64,000 nucleotides of DNA from Paucibacter sp. B2R-40 (lineage in GTDB: Bacteria; Pseudomonadota; Gammaproteobacteria; Burkholderiales; Burkholderiaceae_C), in contig NZ_JAJIRP010000001.1 in NCBI RefSeq assembly GCF_025717555.1, positions 496,001-560,000 on the forward strand. The letters are read 5' to 3'. Positions 51,055 to 59,277 of this stretch are shown here, piece after piece. A program made the translations under genes and the position numbers. The first letter of the stretch is position 1; each line of letters begins with the position of its first letter. The notes under the pieces were generated by a model. That model ran no database searches and was not told the DNA's origin. It was given only the letters and a program-made list of their open reading frames with translations.

Positions 51055-52125
51055 ATGCACAAGCAGCGACGTAAATTGGTTTTGGGGCTCGGCTTGGGCG
51101 CGATGTCCGGGTGGCCGCGCGCCGCGCCGCAAGGCAAGCCACGCCTGCGCGTGCTGGCTTGGCCGGGTTATGCGGAGCCCGAGGTCATCAAGAGCTTTGA
51201 GCAAAGCAGCGGCGCCAGCGTTGAGTTGACCCGGATCGATTCCGACCTCGACCTGTGGCAGAAGATGAACGCCCGGCAGGGGGCAGGTTTCGATGTCTTC
51301 GCCGTCAATACCGCCGAGTTGCAGCGCTATGTTCGGCAAGGTTTGGTGGCGGGTGTTGACACCCAACTGATCCCGAACCTGGCGCTGCAGTTGCCGCGCT
51401 TTCGTCAATCGGCGGGCATTCCCGGCCTGAGCGCCGGCAAGGATTTGGTTGGCGTGCCCTTTGCTTTTGCCGAAATGGGCTTGATCTACGACCGCCGCCA
51501 ATTGCCGCGCGCCCCGGACAGCATTGCGGCGCTGTGGGAGCCCAGTTTGGCTCGCCGTGTCGTCGCCTACAACGGCGGCACACACAACTTCTCCTTGGCC
51601 GCGCAGGCCTTGGGCTTGTCGACGCCCTTCAAATTGAGCGACAAGGCCTGGGCGCCTGCGGTGGATCGCTTGATCGCGCTGCGGCGCAATGCGGCGGGCT
51701 TTTACACCCAGCCGGAAGAGTCGGTGGCTTTGTTCAAGAGCCGACAAGCGGCGCTGATGTTCGCCAATTTTGGCCGGCAACAATTGCTCTTGCTCAAGGC
51801 CGCGGGGGTCGATGCAGCCTATGCGATTCCCCGAGAAGGCGCCTTGGCTTGGCTGGACTGCTGGGTCATCAGCAGCGCTACGCAGCAAGCGGGCCTGCAA
51901 AACACCCATTTGGCTCATGCCTGGATCAATCATCTGCTGGGCGAGTCGGCCAGCCAATTGCTGAGCAGGCGCCAAGGCCTGGGCAACACGACGCAGGAGA
52001 CGCCCGACTATCCCGCCGATGACAAATTGATCTGGCTGCAGGCGGTGGAAAGCGAAGAGCGCCGCAACCTGCTCTGGCACCGCATCTTGTCGGGCGACCG
52101 TGCGGCCAAGGTGTTAGCAGCATGA
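51055..52125 (+). CDS. spermidine/putrescine-type periplasmic binding protein
   Basis: A 356-residue solute-binding protein of the PotD/PotF type. Tat-like start MHKQRRKLVLGLGLGAMSG, then LRVLAWPGYAEPEVIKSFEQ, FDVFAVNTAELQRYVRQGLV and a Trp/Asp-rich C-terminal half (ALAWLDCWVISSATQQAGL). No permease or ATPase genes follow. The gene is instead followed after 82 nt by a dCACHE-GGDEF cyclase, so it may deliver a ligand signal to that sensor rather than to an ABC transporter. Confidence 0.85.
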   Translation: MHKQRRKLVLGLGLGAMSGWPRAAPQGKPRLRVLAWPGYAEPEVIKSFEQSSGASVELTRIDSDLDLWQKMNARQGAGFDVFAVNTAELQRYVRQGLVAGVDTQLIPNLALQLPRFRQSAGIPGLSAGKDLVGVPFAFAEMGLIYDRRQLPRAPDSIAALWEPSLARRVVAYNGGTHNFSLAAQALGLSTPFKLSDKAWAPAVDRLIALRRNAAGFYTQPEESVALFKSRQAALMFANFGRQQLLLLKAAGVDAAYAIPREGALAWLDCWVISSATQQAGLQNTHLAHAWINHLLGESASQLLSRRQGLGNTTQETPDYPADDKLIWLQAVESEERRNLLWHRILSGDRAAKVLAA

Positions 52126-52140
52126 GAAACAAGCGCAGGG

Positions 52141-52207
52141 CCGCTCCCAAGTTGTTTCTCCGCCCCCTCGGGGGTGCTGGCGCGCAGCGACAGGTCTGGG
52201 GGAGCTT
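52141..52207 (+). repeat. REP-like GC hairpin in the binding protein/cyclase spacer
   Basis: The spacer contains CCCCC-TC-GGGGG (52163-52174) in a run of the form CTCCGCCCCCTCGGGGGTGC, then a CAGCGACAG block and GGGGGAGCTT just before the next ATG. I recall similar extragenic palindromes in Burkholderiales genomes. The GGGGGAGC part may double as ribosome site for the cyclase. Confidence 0.45.
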
Positions 52208-53950
52208 ATGAAGTACGGCATCGCCTTCAAGCTGGGTGTGCTGCTGGCGGTGGTCGGCGTGGTGGCGGCAGGTTTGAGTGGTTTTTATGCCTACCAGGCC
52301 AGCCGCGACATCTTGCTCAAGTCGGCTCGCCAGGAACTGCTGACTTCGACCCGCGTGTTGGCGCGGCGCATCACGCTGAGCCGCGAGGAGATCAGCCGTA
52401 ATTTGCAGGTGCTGGCGACGCATCCGGCCGCGCTGCAGGCCTTGCGAGCTGCTTCTGCGGGCCCAGCGGCCGATCAAGCGAGGGAACAAGCGGCGGATCA
52501 AATCGCAACCCTGTTCACCCAGCTGATGCAGGCCAACCCGTCTTATTTTCAACTGCGCCTGATCGCGGCGAGCGACTATGGCTTGGAGCGCGTGCGGGTC
52601 GACAGAGGCCAGGCGGGCTTGTTGCGTGTCAGCGGTGATGCGCTGCAGGAGAAGGGGCACTTTGAGTATGTGGCCGACACCTTGATGCTGGCCACCGGTG
52701 AAACCTATTTGTCCCGTGTCAGCATCAATCATGAGTTAGGCGCCAACACCGGGCAGGAGCAGCCGACCTTGCAATTGGCGATGCCGGTCAGGGCCGATGG
52801 CGCAGACCAGGCGCTGGGCCTGATTGTCGTCAACATCGATTTGAAGGGCATGTTTGCCCTGTTGCAAGCCGACCTGCCGGCGGGCTACCAGGTATTTTTG
52901 GTCAATGGCGAAGGCGATATCCTGATCCATCCGGATGCCAGCAAGACCTTCGGTTTCGACCGTGGCCAGCGGGCCTTGATACAAGACGAAATGCCGCAAG
53001 CGGCCGAAGTCGTCAGCGGCAAAGTCAATGCCGCGGTGTTCGAGACCGCCGGCAAGGACGCTGCCGATTCGCCGAGGGTAGCGGCCTTTATCGGCCAGCC
53101 CATCAAGGTGCGCTCGAACGAGAGCCGTATGGTGCTGGGGGTGGCGCAACCCTTGGCCGACATCTTGATCCGCAGCCAACCCTTGGCGCAGCAACTGCTG
53201 CAAATTGTTTCACTCTTGTGTCTGCTTTGTTTGCTCTTGGCGGTTGGCCTGGCGCGTGCGATCACGCGGCCCATCAATGCCGTCAGCAAGGCGGCGCAGC
53301 GTTTTGCCGAGGGGCAAGCTGCGGGGCCGTTGCCGCTGGCGCGCAAGGATGAGATCGGCAGCCTGGCGCGCAGCTTTGCGCGCATGCAGGCGCAGATCAC
53401 CGAGCAATTGGCCGATCTGCGGCAAAAGCAAGAGGAGCTGGAACATCTGGCCCAGCATGACATGCTGACCGGTCTGCCGAACCGACGTCTGTTGGAGGAG
53501 CGCTTGGACACGGCGATCGCCAACGCGCGTCGCCACGGCGGCGGTATCTGTGTGCTCTTCATCGACCTGGATCGCTTCAAACAGCTGAATGACCGCTACG
53601 GCCATGATGCCGGTGACGCGGTGCTGAAGATTGTCGCCGGCCGCCTGCTGGGCATGATGCGCGAGGTCGACACGGTGGCACGCCTGGGCGGGGACGAGTT
53701 TGTGGTGCTGCTGGACTCGCAGACCGGCGTCGAGCATGTGCTGGCGGTGGCCGACAAGCTCTTGAACGGCCTGACCGCGCCGATTTCATATCAAGGTCAG
53801 GAATTGGCGCTGGGTGCCAGCATCGGCATAGGCCGCTACCCGCAAGACGGCCAGACCCGTGCCGAGATCATGGTCAAGGCCGACAAGGCCATGTACGAGG
53901 CCAAGGCGGTCGGGCAGGGCGGCGTGAGGTTTTATTCGGCGGTGCAGTAA
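52208..53950 (+). CDS. dCACHE-HAMP-GGDEF diguanylate cyclase
   Basis: A 580-residue membrane sensor making cyclic di-GMP. One N-terminal helix (residues about 6-30), a double-Cache-like periplasmic domain (about 35-320) with GETYLSRVSINHE and GDILIHPDASKTFGF, a second helix (about 335-355), HAMP (RAITRPINAVSKAAQRFAEG) and a C-terminal cyclase. The active site is GGDEF (494-498), with I-site RxxD as REVD nine residues before, so product inhibition is possible. Located 82 nt after the polyamine-type binding protein, its likely periplasmic partner. Confidence 0.93.
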   Translation: MKYGIAFKLGVLLAVVGVVAAGLSGFYAYQASRDILLKSARQELLTSTRVLARRITLSREEISRNLQVLATHPAALQALRAASAGPAADQAREQAADQIATLFTQLMQANPSYFQLRLIAASDYGLERVRVDRGQAGLLRVSGDALQEKGHFEYVADTLMLATGETYLSRVSINHELGANTGQEQPTLQLAMPVRADGADQALGLIVVNIDLKGMFALLQADLPAGYQVFLVNGEGDILIHPDASKTFGFDRGQRALIQDEMPQAAEVVSGKVNAAVFETAGKDAADSPRVAAFIGQPIKVRSNESRMVLGVAQPLADILIRSQPLAQQLLQIVSLLCLLCLLLAVGLARAITRPINAVSKAAQRFAEGQAAGPLPLARKDEIGSLARSFARMQAQITEQLADLRQKQEELEHLAQHDMLTGLPNRRLLEERLDTAIANARRHGGGICVLFIDLDRFKQLNDRYGHDAGDAVLKIVAGRLLGMMREVDTVARLGGDEFVVLLDSQTGVEHVLAVADKLLNGLTAPISYQGQELALGASIGIGRYPQDGQTRAEIMVKADKAMYEAKAVGQGGVRFYSAVQ

Positions 53951-53961
53951 CGGTCACGTTC

Positions 53962-55935
53962 TCAAGCCAAGGCGCGCTTGAAGGCCAGGGCAGCGTCGGT
54001 GCTCAAATGTCGTAACAGGCCTTGCTCGCGGGCGCCCCAAGGCTGACCTCGCTCCAAGTCCAGCACCAGCACGCCCGGGGTGGCATCGTCACCGACCATG
54101 GGTGCAAAGATTCGCGTCGCGCCGGACGCCAGTTGCTGTTGGCGCTCGGTCCAGTCGCGGCTGCATGCGGCACAGGGGTGCTGCGCATCATTGAGCGCAA
54201 TGCTCAGCGGCAGACCCTCATGCTCGCCTTTGGACGATTCGCCCAGTTGCAGCGCTCGGCCAGCGTTGTCGGGCCGGTAGCTGGCTAAGAGTTCAAGCCC
54301 CAGCAGCGAGCGCAGCGCGCGGCCCAAGGCGCTGAAGATCATGCCCGGGCTGGGTTGGCGCCAAAGCTCCCGACTCAAAATGACCAGCTGCTGCAAGTCC
54401 TCATGCGCTGCCTGCAGCTTGTTCATGCGGGTTTCCTTGGCATGAGCCAGGGCCCGGGCATGTTGGCGTTCATTGCGCGCGATCTCGATCTGCTGCCGCG
54501 CGTGCTTGGCGGCGATATTCCAACTCGCTTGCCGCGCCGTTGCGGCCCGTCTGGCCATCGCATAGGCCTCTTGCGGGCGACCAGCTTGATCGAGCGCCTC
54601 GGCGGCGGCATCGAGCAGGCTAGGCGGGGTTTGGAAGCCCTCCAGGGCCTGGGCCTGCTCAAGCGCCAAGGTCAGCCAATTCAGCACCAACTCGGGTGCG
54701 CCGCCGCTGCGCTTTTCAATCTCCGCCAGCACTTGGCGCAGTTCCACCAGGCTTGATTTTTGTTGCTGTGCGGCGGCGGCCTTGGCTGCTTCCAGCGCGA
54801 CCTCGCGCGCTTCATCGAGCCGATTCAGATGCATCAGCGCCCGTGCGCGCCCTAACACCACGTTGTTGCGCATGTCCGAGGCATGGGCCTGCGTTTCACG
54901 CTCACCCAGCACTTCAAAATGCTTCAGCGCGACCTCGAAATTCTCCTCATCCAACTCGGTCTGGCCGAGGTAATTCAGGGCCAGCATCGAGGTGTGGTTG
55001 TTCGGGTGCTGAGACAGGGTCTGCAAGCATTCACGCAAAAGCTCTCGGGCGGAGCCGGTCTGACCGACCCGCCGCAGCGCGTCGCCGGTATGGGCCAAGC
55101 ACATGCCGATGGAGCCGGGCCAGCGCACCTTGCGTGCCAAGGCCAGACCTTTTTTGAGCCAAGCCAAGGCGGTCTCAAAGTCTGCGATTTGGGTATAGGT
55201 ATAGCCTTGATTGGAGGCCACTGCGATGGCGCGCCGGACTTGGCCCGATTCGAGGCTGGCGTCGTAGGCCACGTTCAGCCAGCGCGCGGCCTCGAGGAAG
55301 TCGGAAGCGAGGCCATGTTCGAGTGCCCGGTAGTCGGCCAGTGCTGCGCTGCACTGGGCCGTTAAGCCTTCGACGCTGTGCGGTAGCTGCTCCGACCAAG
55401 TGACGCGGGCCAGCTCGAAATCCCGGAACAGGTCCGACCTGGCCAAGCTGGCGCGGTAGTAGAGCTGGCGCTCGCTGTCCAGCGCCTGATCGGACAAATC
55501 CACCGCGCTCTGCATCGCCTCGCGGTGCGCGTCGACCTCGCCGCGATCGACATGTATGCTGGCGCGCAAGCTTTGCAGGTCGGCCTGAGCGCTGGGATTC
55601 GGATAGGCATCCAACTCTGCGCTCGCTGTGACCAGCAGCGGCTCGGCTTCGTCCAAGCGCATCATCAAGATCGCCACCTCGGCCTGGATCAGCAGCAGGC
55701 GCCCGCGCATATGACTCAAGACCGCCGGGTCCACAAAAGCGACCTGCTCGGCTTCTTGCTCTAGCTCCGCCTGCAGCCCGGTGGCCAGGGCCAGCGCACG
55801 CGGACTGTTGAGTTGGCGCAGACCCCAGGCGACGTAGAGGCGCGAGTTCCAATCCGAGCGCTCATTCAGCAACTCGTTGGCCGCCAGCACCTCGCGCTCG
55901 AGCGGGAACAAAGTGAACTCATTTGCTATTGCCAT
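53962..55935 (-). CDS. TPR-repeat signalling protein with C-terminal GAF-like domain
   Basis: A 657-residue soluble protein; ATG 55935 preferred over GTG 55944. Residues 1-450 are TPR-type helices (ARWLNVAYDASLESGQVRRA, then TYTQIADFETALAWLKKGLA). A coiled coil with ALAHAKETRMNKLQAAHEDL follows, then a C-terminal GAF-like part (about 500-655) containing CAACSRDWTERQQQLASG. There is no kinase, cyclase or HTH output. The design (TPR, coiled coil, sensory domain) parallels the two kinases at 24-28 kb. It is convergent with the GGDEF gene, 11 nt apart. Confidence 0.75.
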   Translation of the reverse strand: MAIANEFTLFPLEREVLAANELLNERSDWNSRLYVAWGLRQLNSPRALALATGLQAELEQEAEQVAFVDPAVLSHMRGRLLLIQAEVAILMMRLDEAEPLLVTASAELDAYPNPSAQADLQSLRASIHVDRGEVDAHREAMQSAVDLSDQALDSERQLYYRASLARSDLFRDFELARVTWSEQLPHSVEGLTAQCSAALADYRALEHGLASDFLEAARWLNVAYDASLESGQVRRAIAVASNQGYTYTQIADFETALAWLKKGLALARKVRWPGSIGMCLAHTGDALRRVGQTGSARELLRECLQTLSQHPNNHTSMLALNYLGQTELDEENFEVALKHFEVLGERETQAHASDMRNNVVLGRARALMHLNRLDEAREVALEAAKAAAAQQQKSSLVELRQVLAEIEKRSGGAPELVLNWLTLALEQAQALEGFQTPPSLLDAAAEALDQAGRPQEAYAMARRAATARQASWNIAAKHARQQIEIARNERQHARALAHAKETRMNKLQAAHEDLQQLVILSRELWRQPSPGMIFSALGRALRSLLGLELLASYRPDNAGRALQLGESSKGEHEGLPLSIALNDAQHPCAACSRDWTERQQQLASGATRIFAPMVGDDATPGVLVLDLERGQPWGAREQGLLRHLSTDAALAFKRALA

Positions 55936-56090
55936 CGAAGCCACCCTGAGGTTCTAACCAAATCAAGTTCTCCCGGGAGCCCGCCTTGCAGTTCATTGGG
56001 CAACAAGCGTGGGCGGGGAGCACAAGAGCAAATTAACACAAAGCGGGCAGGCTCATTCGCCGGAAATGAGGCCGCCCGCGCTCGGCGGCT

Positions 56091-56567
56091 TCACTTCGGC
56101 AGTTTGAGCGTCCCGCTGCTCTTGAACCTGACAGTGCCGAACAGGCCGCCGGCCAGTTTGCCGCTGAGCACATAGGGCATCTCGCCCCGGTCGGCCGCGC
56201 CGCTCAAGCCCATCGCCTGACGCACGGCGGCAAAGGCAGACACCGTCAACGGCACTTCCAGCAGCGTTTCTCCGAAGCGCGGCACGGTGCCTGCTTGGTC
56301 GTTGACGCCGCTGGCCAGGGTCTTGCCGTTGAGTTCCAGCTCCAAGGCCACGCCATTGAATTCGACCGATGCGTCATTGGGGTTCTGCACCCGCAGCTTG
56401 ACCAGAAAGCGCAACTCCAGCCCTTCGCCCTGCATGGGCTCCACCCCGGCCACCGTCACATTCAAGGCGTCGCGCGATGCGAGTGTGGCGCAAGCCGACA
56501 AGAACAGCGGCAGCAAGCCGGCCAACAGCGCGCGCCGCCGAGACTCAGTGCTCATGGATGTCTTCAT
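56091..56567 (-). CDS. LEA-type 2/WHy-domain lipoprotein
   Basis: A 158-residue lipoprotein with lipobox LSAC and an N-terminal Arg pair. ATG 56567 directly follows the esterase stop; an internal Met at 56555 is the alternative. The body VKLRVQNPNDASVEFNGVAL and ELELNGKTLASGVNDQAG is the WHy/LEA14-like fold found in desiccation and envelope-stress proteins. Adjacent with no gap to the esterase, so co-transcribed. The 155-nt upstream gap between this operon and the TPR gene shows nothing I can support. Confidence 0.85.
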   Translation of the reverse strand: MKTSMSTESRRRALLAGLLPLFLSACATLASRDALNVTVAGVEPMQGEGLELRFLVKLRVQNPNDASVEFNGVALELELNGKTLASGVNDQAGTVPRFGETLLEVPLTVSAFAAVRQAMGLSGAADRGEMPYVLSGKLAGGLFGTVRFKSSGTLKLPK

Positions 56568-57230
56568 TCAGTTCCATACCTTCAGCAGCCAGTGATTGAG
56601 ATCGGTGACTTCTTCCATGCACATCGAGTGTTCCATGGGGTAGTCATGCCAGTCGATGTTGTAGCCGAGCGCCGTCAGCGCATTGCGGGCGTTGATGCCG
56701 CGCTCCATCGTCACCATCGCGTCCTGGCGGCCGTGGGCCATGAAAATGGGCACCAAGGCATTGGCGTCATGCCGCTCGGCGGCGGTGCTGCCGGCCAGTG
56801 GTAAGTAGCCGGACATCGCCACCAAGCCGCCGAGGCGTTCGGGATAGCGCAGACCCGCCAACAGCGTCATGGCGCAGCCTTGGGAAAAACCGGCCAGCAC
56901 GATGCGATGGGCCGGTACGCCGCGCTCGCGCTCGCGGTCGATCAAGGCATGGACCGCGCGGATCGATTCACGCAGGCCGACCTCATCCTCGCGGCGCTGC
57001 AACTCCATGCCGTAGAGGTCATACCAAGCGCGCATGCGGTAGCCGTTGTTCAAAGTGATGGGGCGCTCGGGCGCGCGCGGCAGCACAAAACGCACCGGCC
57101 CGACAGCGGACAAATTCAGTGCATCGCACATCTGAATGAAGTCGGCGCCATCGGCACCCAGGCCGTGGAGCACGATCAGGCTGGCCTTGGCCGGGTCGGC
57201 GGGGCAGAGTTCAATGGTTTGAAGAGGCAT
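56568..57230 (-). CDS. carboxylesterase/phospholipase-type alpha/beta hydrolase
   Basis: A 220-residue EstB/YpfH-type hydrolase from ATG 57230. LIVLHGLGADGADF is the oxyanion region, VLAGFSQGCAMTL the nucleophile elbow with Ser, FMAHGRQDAMV the acid region and YPMEHSMCMEE the catalytic His. Length fits the family (about 220). Carboxylesterase or acyl-protein/lysophospholipase activity is expected. It is the first gene of a two-gene unit with the LEA-type lipoprotein. Confidence 0.9.
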   Translation of the reverse strand: MPLQTIELCPADPAKASLIVLHGLGADGADFIQMCDALNLSAVGPVRFVLPRAPERPITLNNGYRMRAWYDLYGMELQRREDEVGLRESIRAVHALIDRERERGVPAHRIVLAGFSQGCAMTLLAGLRYPERLGGLVAMSGYLPLAGSTAAERHDANALVPIFMAHGRQDAMVTMERGINARNALTALGYNIDWHDYPMEHSMCMEEVTDLNHWLLKVWN

Positions 57231-57400
57231 GGTGTGGAGGTTTGTAGCTGGGCCGAATTTGCTTGGCGCTGATGGTAGCGTCTGCCAGCTCCTTGCGGGT
57301 TGTCTCGCCTTGCCCGGCCCCGGCAAATGTGTGAGCATGGCGCCCCAATGGGCCTAGCTCTTGCCTGGACCTTGTAGCGGTGCGGAGAACAATGCGATTC

Positions 57401-57475
57401 GGGTCAATAGGGTAAATCGGGCAAATAGAGCGTTTGAGGCGTTTGGGGCGTATGGGACGTATGGGGCAAATGAGG
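57401..57475 (+). repeat. degenerate G-triplet repeat before a binding-protein gene
   Basis: Three 9-nt units run in tandem: GGGTCAATA (57401), GGGTAAATC (57410) and GGGCAAATA (57419). A looser series with G-runs about every 9-10 nt continues through several in-frame ATGs to the gene start at 57470. The G-runs could form a quadruplex, and the repeat makes start assignment uncertain. The wider 57231-57469 gap otherwise shows nothing. Confidence 0.55.
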
Positions 57476-58255
57476 CGTTCTTTGATTTGTGCTGTGCTGA
57501 GTCTGTGGCTTGGCATCGCCGTCGCCGCTGATGGACCGGTCAAGCTGTGTTTTGAGGACAGTTCGGTCTACCCCTGGATCACTGGCGACGCCAAGGGTCT
57601 GGCCTTGTTGGAGTTGGCCCTGGTTGAACGAGAGCTGAATCAGAAGTTTGAATACATCCGCCTGCCCTGGCGACGCTGCCTGTTGGAGGTTCAGACCGGC
57701 CGCCTGCATGCGGCGATTGCCGCCAGCTTCAACGGCGAACGCGCCAGTTGGGGCAGCTATCCGCAAAATCAGGACGGCAGCCTGAACCGGGAGCTGCGCC
57801 TGCACACCGATAGCTTTCATGTGTTCCGGCGCATCGACAGCCCGGTGCGCTGGCTCAATACGCGCTTCGAGAACCTCGGCGGCCAGCCGGTCGGGGTGCA
57901 GCTGGGCTATAGCGTCGGGCGCAATATCGAGGAGCTCGGTTACCCCATCAAAACCGCCCGCAGCGCCGAAGATCTGATGCGGATGTTGGAGCTTGGCGCC
58001 TTGCAGGTGGTGGTCTTGCAGCACTTTGAAGCGCAGCGCCTACTGAAGATCAAGCCTGAGTTGAATACAGTGGCGGTTGAAGACGGCCCGCCGGTCAAGG
58101 TGGCCGATCAATACCTGCTCTTCAACAGCCAGTTCTATGCCGGCAACGAGCTGCTGGTCAAATCGATCTGGTCGGCGATAGAGCGGGCGCGCAAGAGCAA
58201 GCGGTACCAGGACGAAGAGGCGCTGATGCTGGGCACCGACAGCCGGGTCAAATAG
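57470..58255 (+). CDS. periplasmic solute-binding-like protein (SBP_bac_3)
   Basis: A 261-residue exported protein. ATG 57470 gives a clean signal peptide MRRSLICAVLSLWLGIAVAA; upstream ATG/TTG codons in the same frame lie in a repeat and would only add Gly/Arg residues. The body VKLCFEDSSVYPWITGDAKG, FEYIRLPWRRCLLEVQTGRL and GVQLGYSVGRNIEELGY fits a family-3 solute-binding fold. No transporter genes are adjacent, so a sensory or orphan role is possible. A GCCCG-CGGGC hairpin (58255-58269) separates it from the convergent DMT gene. Confidence 0.78.
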   Translation: MRRSLICAVLSLWLGIAVAADGPVKLCFEDSSVYPWITGDAKGLALLELALVERELNQKFEYIRLPWRRCLLEVQTGRLHAAIAASFNGERASWGSYPQNQDGSLNRELRLHTDSFHVFRRIDSPVRWLNTRFENLGGQPVGVQLGYSVGRNIEELGYPIKTARSAEDLMRMLELGALQVVVLQHFEAQRLLKIKPELNTVAVEDGPPVKVADQYLLFNSQFYAGNELLVKSIWSAIERARKSKRYQDEEALMLGTDSRVK

Positions 58256-58280
58256 CCCGGCCAACGGGCCAGGGCTTGAG

Positions 58281-59231
58281 TCAATCCACGCGGGTCAGGC
58301 CGTCAACCGGGATGGCGCGAAGCTGCGGCGCAAACTGTGCCAATGCCACCCCGCTCAAAGTAATGGCCGCACCGAGCAGCTTGGCCGCCGTGAACTGCTC
58401 ACCGGTGCTGGCCCAGGCGGCCAGGCCGGCTATCGGCGGCATCAGGTAGATCAAGGGTGCGGTGCGCGCTACGCCGCGCTGGGCATTGACCCAACCCCAG
58501 GCCAGCCAGGTGATGAAACCGATGCAGACAATCGCCCAGACCGCGCCCAGCCAGAGCAGCGGCGCTACCGCTGCCCAATCGACTTGGCGCGCCTTTGGGG
58601 CGGCATAGATCAAGACCGGCAGCGTCGCGGCCAGGCTGGCATAACACATCACCAAGACGGCGCCGAGGCGCTCGATCAGCGGCTTGGCGGCGACCGTGTA
58701 GTAGCTGAACATCGCGGCGGCCAGCAGCAGCACGGCGTCGCCACCGCCGGCGCGCCAATTGGCGGCCAACAACTTGTCCGACATGAACAGCAAGGCGCCA
58801 GCCGCCGCCACCGCGATGCCCAAGAGCTGCTTGCGCTGCAGTCGCTCGACCCCATAGGCGCGCAGGATCAACAAGGTAAAAACCGGCCCGCAGGCCAGCA
58901 AGACCGAGCTGGAGAACGGCGTCGAGAAATGGATGCCGTAGCTGCTCAGGGCCAGGTGCAGGCCTTGGCCGAGCAAGCCCAGGCGTGCCAAGGCCCAGGC
59001 GTCGCTGCGTGAGACCCCAGGCCAGCGCAGGCCATAGCGTTGCACCAGCAGCCCCGTCACCAGCAAGGGCATCAAGGCAAAGCGCAGGAACAAGAAGCCC
59101 TCCGGTTGCATCGCGGTCAACAATGCTTTTTGCAGCGGGAAGTTCAGGCCCCAGGCGATCACGATGGCCAGGCCGACGGCCAGGCTGTGACGCGAAGACG
59201 GACTTGGGTTTGCGGCGGTGGCGAGGGACAT
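58281..59231 (-). CDS. EamA/DMT-family transporter
   Basis: A 316-residue ten-helix transporter from ATG 59231 (MSLATAANPSPSSRHSLAVG); the longer frame is low-complexity. EamA repeats show AIVIAWGLNFPLQKALLTAM in the first and IYLMPPIAGLAAWASTGEQF in the second. Export of a small metabolite is likely; substrate unknown. Convergent with the SBP-like gene. Confidence 0.87.
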   Translation of the reverse strand: MSLATAANPSPSSRHSLAVGLAIVIAWGLNFPLQKALLTAMQPEGFLFLRFALMPLLVTGLLVQRYGLRWPGVSRSDAWALARLGLLGQGLHLALSSYGIHFSTPFSSSVLLACGPVFTLLILRAYGVERLQRKQLLGIAVAAAGALLFMSDKLLAANWRAGGGDAVLLLAAAMFSYYTVAAKPLIERLGAVLVMCYASLAATLPVLIYAAPKARQVDWAAVAPLLWLGAVWAIVCIGFITWLAWGWVNAQRGVARTAPLIYLMPPIAGLAAWASTGEQFTAAKLLGAAITLSGVALAQFAPQLRAIPVDGLTRVD

Positions 59232-59277
59232 GGCGGCATCTTGCCTGAAGTCTCCAGCGGCGCCGCCCCCAGCACCG

